From: Leucobacter aridicollis
GTDB taxonomy: Bacteria > Actinomycetota > Actinomycetes > Actinomycetales > Microbacteriaceae
Direction of reading: 5' to 3'
Length of the DNA stretch: 64,000 bases
NCBI RefSeq assembly: GCF_013409595.1
Contig: NZ_JACCBD010000001.1
Coordinates: 372,001 to 436,000 of the forward strand
Shown piece after piece: positions 61,310 to 64,000 of the stretch (positions within the stretch are counted from its first letter, which is position 1; each line of letters begins with the position of its first letter). Both the position numbers and the translations under genes were made by a program. The notes under the pieces are model-generated. The model did not search any database. It was not told the origin of the DNA and saw only the letters and a list, made by a program, of their open reading frames with translations.

Positions 61310-61597
61310 ATGTTTACCGTTATTGCCCGCTATTTTGCATCACCCGAGACTGCCGACGAGGTGGCCGCGCTGCTGCCGCAGCTCGCCGCCGGAAGCCGTA
61401 CCGAACCAGGCAACGTCTCGTACACGATCACCCGTGACCTCGAGCATCCCGAGCGGTTCGTGATTGTCGAGGAGTACGCATCGGCTGCGGACTTCGCTGC
61501 CCACCGTGAGACTTCGCACTTCCAACAGATCGGACTCGGCTCGATCATCCCGCTGCTCGTCGAGCGCAAGGTAATCACGCTCGCACCGACCGAGTAG
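61310..61597 (+). CDS. ABM-family (antibiotic biosynthesis monooxygenase/YgiN-like) protein
   Basis: The 95-residue dimeric ferredoxin-like protein has FTVIARYFASPETADEVAALL, SRTEPGNVSYTITRDLEHPERFVIVEEYAS and the HxxxxHF motif AAHRETSHFQQIG. The family includes cofactor-free quinol monooxygenases and LsrG-type isomerases. It is last in the glp-like operon, 7 bp after glpP. It may deal with a reactive aldehyde or quinol by-product; this is inference. GAGACC precedes the ATG; an upstream GTG in the same frame lies inside glpP. Confidence 0.8.
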   Translation: MFTVIARYFASPETADEVAALLPQLAAGSRTEPGNVSYTITRDLEHPERFVIVEEYASAADFAAHRETSHFQQIGLGSIIPLLVERKVITLAPTE

Positions 61598-61606
61598 GAG
61601 CGCCAG

Positions 61607-61644
61607 CGGGCCCGGGCGAAGACCGCAGTTTTCGCCCGGGCCCG
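61607..61644. terminator. Convergent terminator, glp-like operon / metallophosphoesterase
   Basis: A perfect 14-bp stem CGGGCCCGGGCGAA with a 10-nt loop. Confidence 0.85.
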
Positions 61645-61653
61645 TGTCTCGCG

Positions 61654-64000
61654 CTAGGACTGACGGATGCGTCGCGCTGCCAGCAGCGCACCGCCCGCGG
61701 CGAGCGCCACGACGGCGAGCGCACCGACGCCCGCGAGGACCGCCGAGCCGGTGTTCGCTAGCGAGTTGCCGCCTGCCGTGCTTCCCGGCTTCTCTCCTGC
61801 GCCCTGGCCGTTGGAGGCGCCGGTCCCTGGGGTCGCGCCGGTGCCGGGATCAGTTCCGGGCCCCGTGCCTGGGTCAGTGCCGGGTTCGGTGGACGCCTTC
61901 CACGCGGTCACTGCCTGGGTCAGTTCCTCGGCCGCGGCGTCGAGTGCGTTCTGCGCGACGTTCAGCGTCTCCTGGAGTTCCTCTGCCGCTGCGAGTTCGG
62001 CCCGCAGCGCGCGCTCGGTCTCGTCGCCGGACGCGGCCGCGCGGGTGCGCGCCGTGTCGGCGGTGTCAAGCGCCGAGCGGGCTTCGGCGATCGCGGTGGC
62101 GAGGCCGTCGCGGTCCACCGGTGCGAGGTACGCGGCGAGTGCGTCCGCTGCGTCGGTGATTGCCCACGCCGTCGCATCTGCCACGTCCTGCGTCGCCGGT
62201 GCAGCATCGAGCTGCGACCGGAGTTCGGCTGCAGCCAGCTTCGCGGCAGGCACATCCGCGACGACGAAACCGAAGTCGGCGTCCTCGGCGGGGGTGTGTG
62301 CACCGATCACGCGCTCGACCCGCTCCAACACTGGGGTCGCGGTGGCCGCCGCCGCCTCAATCCCGCTTCGGTCGATCTCGCCGGCGGTGAACGTGAAGCT
62401 GCGCGGGGCGCTTGCATTGCCGTACGAGTCGTACGCGGTCAGCGTCGCCTCGTAGCTGCGACCGGACTCGAGTGTCCTGTCGATCGGCTGGCCCACCCGG
62501 TCCCCGGCGCGCACGGCGAGGGGTATGTCGAGCACGGCTGGTTTCGGCGCGACGACGTAGTCGGAGTAGATCCGCCCGTTCGCGGGCACGAGCGTGGTCG
62601 TCGCCCCAGTCTGCGCGTCCTTCACGACGAGCGTGTATTCGGAGGTGAACTGGTCGTCGCCCGCTTGGGGGAGACGCAGCACCGGCCCGGACTCGGTCTG
62701 CCGTACCGTCGGCTGCGCCTCGCCCCATGCCGGTGCCACGGCGTTCCGGTTTGCCTGAGTGTAGGTGAACTTCGCCTTGGTCTCGGCAGGGGTTGCCCCG
62801 CGCGCCACCGTCCAAGTCGGGCCGGCGAGCGAGCCGGAAGAGTTGAACGGCGGCTTCTCCTGGAAGCTCCATACGCCGTCGTCGGTGTAGGTCCTACCCG
62901 GGTCTGCCGCGTAGTTGATGCGGTCGATCTCGATGCGGTCCGCGTACACGTCGACGACAACGGATTGCGCTGTCGGGATCGTGGCGTCGCGAGCCAGGCC
63001 AGGGCCGAATACCTGGAACTTGCCGTCGTTCTCGCCATAGGACATGGATCCCTCGTTCACCGAGGTGAAGTCTTGCTGGTGAATCGAGCGTTCGTCAGTG
63101 ATGTTCAGGTGCGAGTGCCCCGAGAAGTACACGACCTGTGGGAAGGCGCTGAGGTTCTGCTTGAGGCCGGAATTCGACGACTGCGCGCCGTCCCACACCG
63201 TCGCTGGGATCGGCCGGTGGCCGAACACGAAGATCGGCTGGCCCTGCGTCGCCGGATCCTTCGAGAGCGCCTCGAGCCTGCCGTACAGCCAGCTCGCCTG
63301 CGTCGAGTTCCACGCCTCCGTATTGACGACGAACGCGGGGAAACCACTGATCTCCGTCTCGTAGTAGCCGGTGTCGCCGGGGAACCAGGCGTCAGGGTAC
63401 TGCTCGGCCATCCGGTACACCCGGTCGTCGTGGTTGCCGAAGGACATCATGACCTTCGTGTCGCCCATTCCGGTGCGCGCGAGGTTTTGCTCGAGCATGG
63501 TCCGGGGGTACTGGTGGTCCGACGCGGTGTTGAAATTGTTGTCGTTGATCTGGTCGCCGTTGGAAATGATCGCGTCAGGGTTTGGCATGATGCGCTTCAG
63601 CGTGTCGAAGTACCCGGTCCACTTGTCCCACGCCGGTCCGGCACCCGTCGAGAGGTGGATATCGCTCATGACGGCGAACTGCGAGAGCGGCTCCTCAGCG
63701 GTCTTCACGAGGATGCCGCGGATCGTCGGCAGGCTCTCACTCCGGTCGGTGAATGCGACGGCGGTGACATTGGCGGTGCGCTCGACGGTGATCGGTCCGG
63801 TTGCGAGCGGGCTCTGCCTGGTGGGGTGCGTGCCGTCGAGTGTGTACCTGATCTCCGCGCCGGGGTCAGCCGTAAAGGTGATGGTTTGGGCGCCGACGTA
63901 GCGCCCGCTCTCGAGGCTCGCCGCTGGCGCCGCGACCTCGCTCTGGGTGACCGCTGCCGCGGCGGTCGACGGGGGAAGCGCGGCCTGCGCTCCCAGCAGT
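61654..64000 (-). CDS. Sortase-anchored metallophosphoesterase, N-terminus beyond window
   Basis: The frame is open to the window edge, so the start lies outside; about 782 residues are visible. In order: the end of a probable signal peptide (LLGAQAALPPSTAAAAV), a chitobiase/hexosaminidase C-terminal-type beta domain (YVGAQTITFTADPGAEIRYT), and a calcineurin-like phosphoesterase with AVMSDIHLS, ISNGDQINDN, SFGNHDDR, FGHRPIP and FSGHSHLN. Further beta domains and a helical Ala-rich region follow (about the last 230 to 80 residues). The end is a Gly/Thr/Pro linker with PGTGPGTDPGTG repeats, the sortase motif LANTG, a transmembrane helix and ARRIRQS. It is a cell-wall-attached, metal-dependent phosphatase or nucleotidase; the substrate is unknown. 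Confidence 0.88.
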   Translation of the reverse strand, partial: LLGAQAALPPSTAAAAVTQSEVAAPAASLESGRYVGAQTITFTADPGAEIRYTLDGTHPTRQSPLATGPITVERTANVTAVAFTDRSESLPTIRGILVKTAEEPLSQFAVMSDIHLSTGAGPAWDKWTGYFDTLKRIMPNPDAIISNGDQINDNNFNTASDHQYPRTMLEQNLARTGMGDTKVMMSFGNHDDRVYRMAEQYPDAWFPGDTGYYETEISGFPAFVVNTEAWNSTQASWLYGRLEALSKDPATQGQPIFVFGHRPIPATVWDGAQSSNSGLKQNLSAFPQVVYFSGHSHLNITDERSIHQQDFTSVNEGSMSYGENDGKFQVFGPGLARDATIPTAQSVVVDVYADRIEIDRINYAADPGRTYTDDGVWSFQEKPPFNSSGSLAGPTWTVARGATPAETKAKFTYTQANRNAVAPAWGEAQPTVRQTESGPVLRLPQAGDDQFTSEYTLVVKDAQTGATTTLVPANGRIYSDYVVAPKPAVLDIPLAVRAGDRVGQPIDRTLESGRSYEATLTAYDSYGNASAPRSFTFTAGEIDRSGIEAAAATATPVLERVERVIGAHTPAEDADFGFVVADVPAAKLAAAELRSQLDAAPATQDVADATAWAITDAADALAAYLAPVDRDGLATAIAEARSALDTADTARTRAAASGDETERALRAELAAAEELQETLNVAQNALDAAAEELTQAVTAWKASTEPGTDPGTGPGTDPGTGATPGTGASNGQGAGEKPGSTAGGNSLANTGSAVLAGVGALAVVALAAGGALLAARRIRQS

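Noticed and set aside
55915..61597. Kinase plus ABM protein as an autoinducer-2 (LsrK/LsrG) system
   Set aside because: The kinase is GlpK-like, and GlpD and GlpP are adjacent, with no Lsr transporter or LsrR; glycerol-type metabolism fits better.

Overview
This is a high-GC, densely coded bacterial chromosome segment. The gene set points to an actinobacterium: PurS/PurQ/small-PurL, a DtxR-type iron box, a WXG100/FtsK-type locus, two TatA genes and many GTG/TTG starts with 4-bp ATGA/GTGA overlaps. The style resembles Micrococcales, probably Microbacteriaceae (Leucobacter- or Microbacterium-like). The genus is inference; no rRNA or tRNA gene is visible to fix it.

Layout. 1-6.5 kb: the end of a heme operon (hemE-hemY-hemC-hemD-hemB-hemL), with nearly every junction a 4-bp overlap. 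6.5-32 kb: de novo purine genes scattered as separate units (purL, purQ-purS, purC, purD, purF, purM) and interleaved with a membrane protein, a double GNAT, a four-gene iron-siderophore ABC operon with a DtxR-type box and hairpin leader, a nitronate monooxygenase, an SRPBCC protein with a very acidic tail, two tatA genes, and a PucR-type regulator divergent from a transporter-thiolase-acyl-CoA ligase-SDR operon. 32-40 kb: a compact type VII secretion-like operon (WXG100, small helical partner, alpha/beta hydrolase, lipoprotein, FHA-FtsK/SpoIIIE ATPase). 40-47 kb: ispF-ispD divergent from nusA-ylxR-infB, then a SnoaL-like gene and rbfA. 47-53 kb: an Lrp/AsnC regulator divergent from a complete dipeptide/nickel-type ABC operon. 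53-61.6 kb: a zinc alcohol dehydrogenase divergent from an operon of MFS transporter, glycerol kinase-like FGGY kinase, GlpD-like dehydrogenase, alkylglycerone-phosphate synthase-like FAD enzyme, GlpP antiterminator and ABM monooxygenase. 61.6-64 kb: most of a sortase-anchored metallophosphoesterase.

Two systems stand out. The first is the glp/AGPS-like operon. Its leader has a terminator-like hairpin directly after the promoter, and it encodes GlpP, which in Bacillus antiterminates exactly such leaders. Its enzyme set would fit glycerol-ether (alkylglycerol) metabolism. The second is the minimal T7SS-like locus, which lacks the EccB/EccD/EccE/mycosin genes.

A third, sequence-level signal runs across the window. 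At least nine start codons (purL, GNAT, purC, purD, the SCP-like gene, purM, ispD, the SnoaL-like gene, rbfA) lie exactly 6 nt downstream of a TANNNT or closely related hexamer, as expected for leaderless transcripts. The purD/SCP-like pair shares one 10-bp element holding two overlapping, oppositely oriented -10 hexamers. No CRISPR array, insertion sequence, tRNA or rRNA was found.
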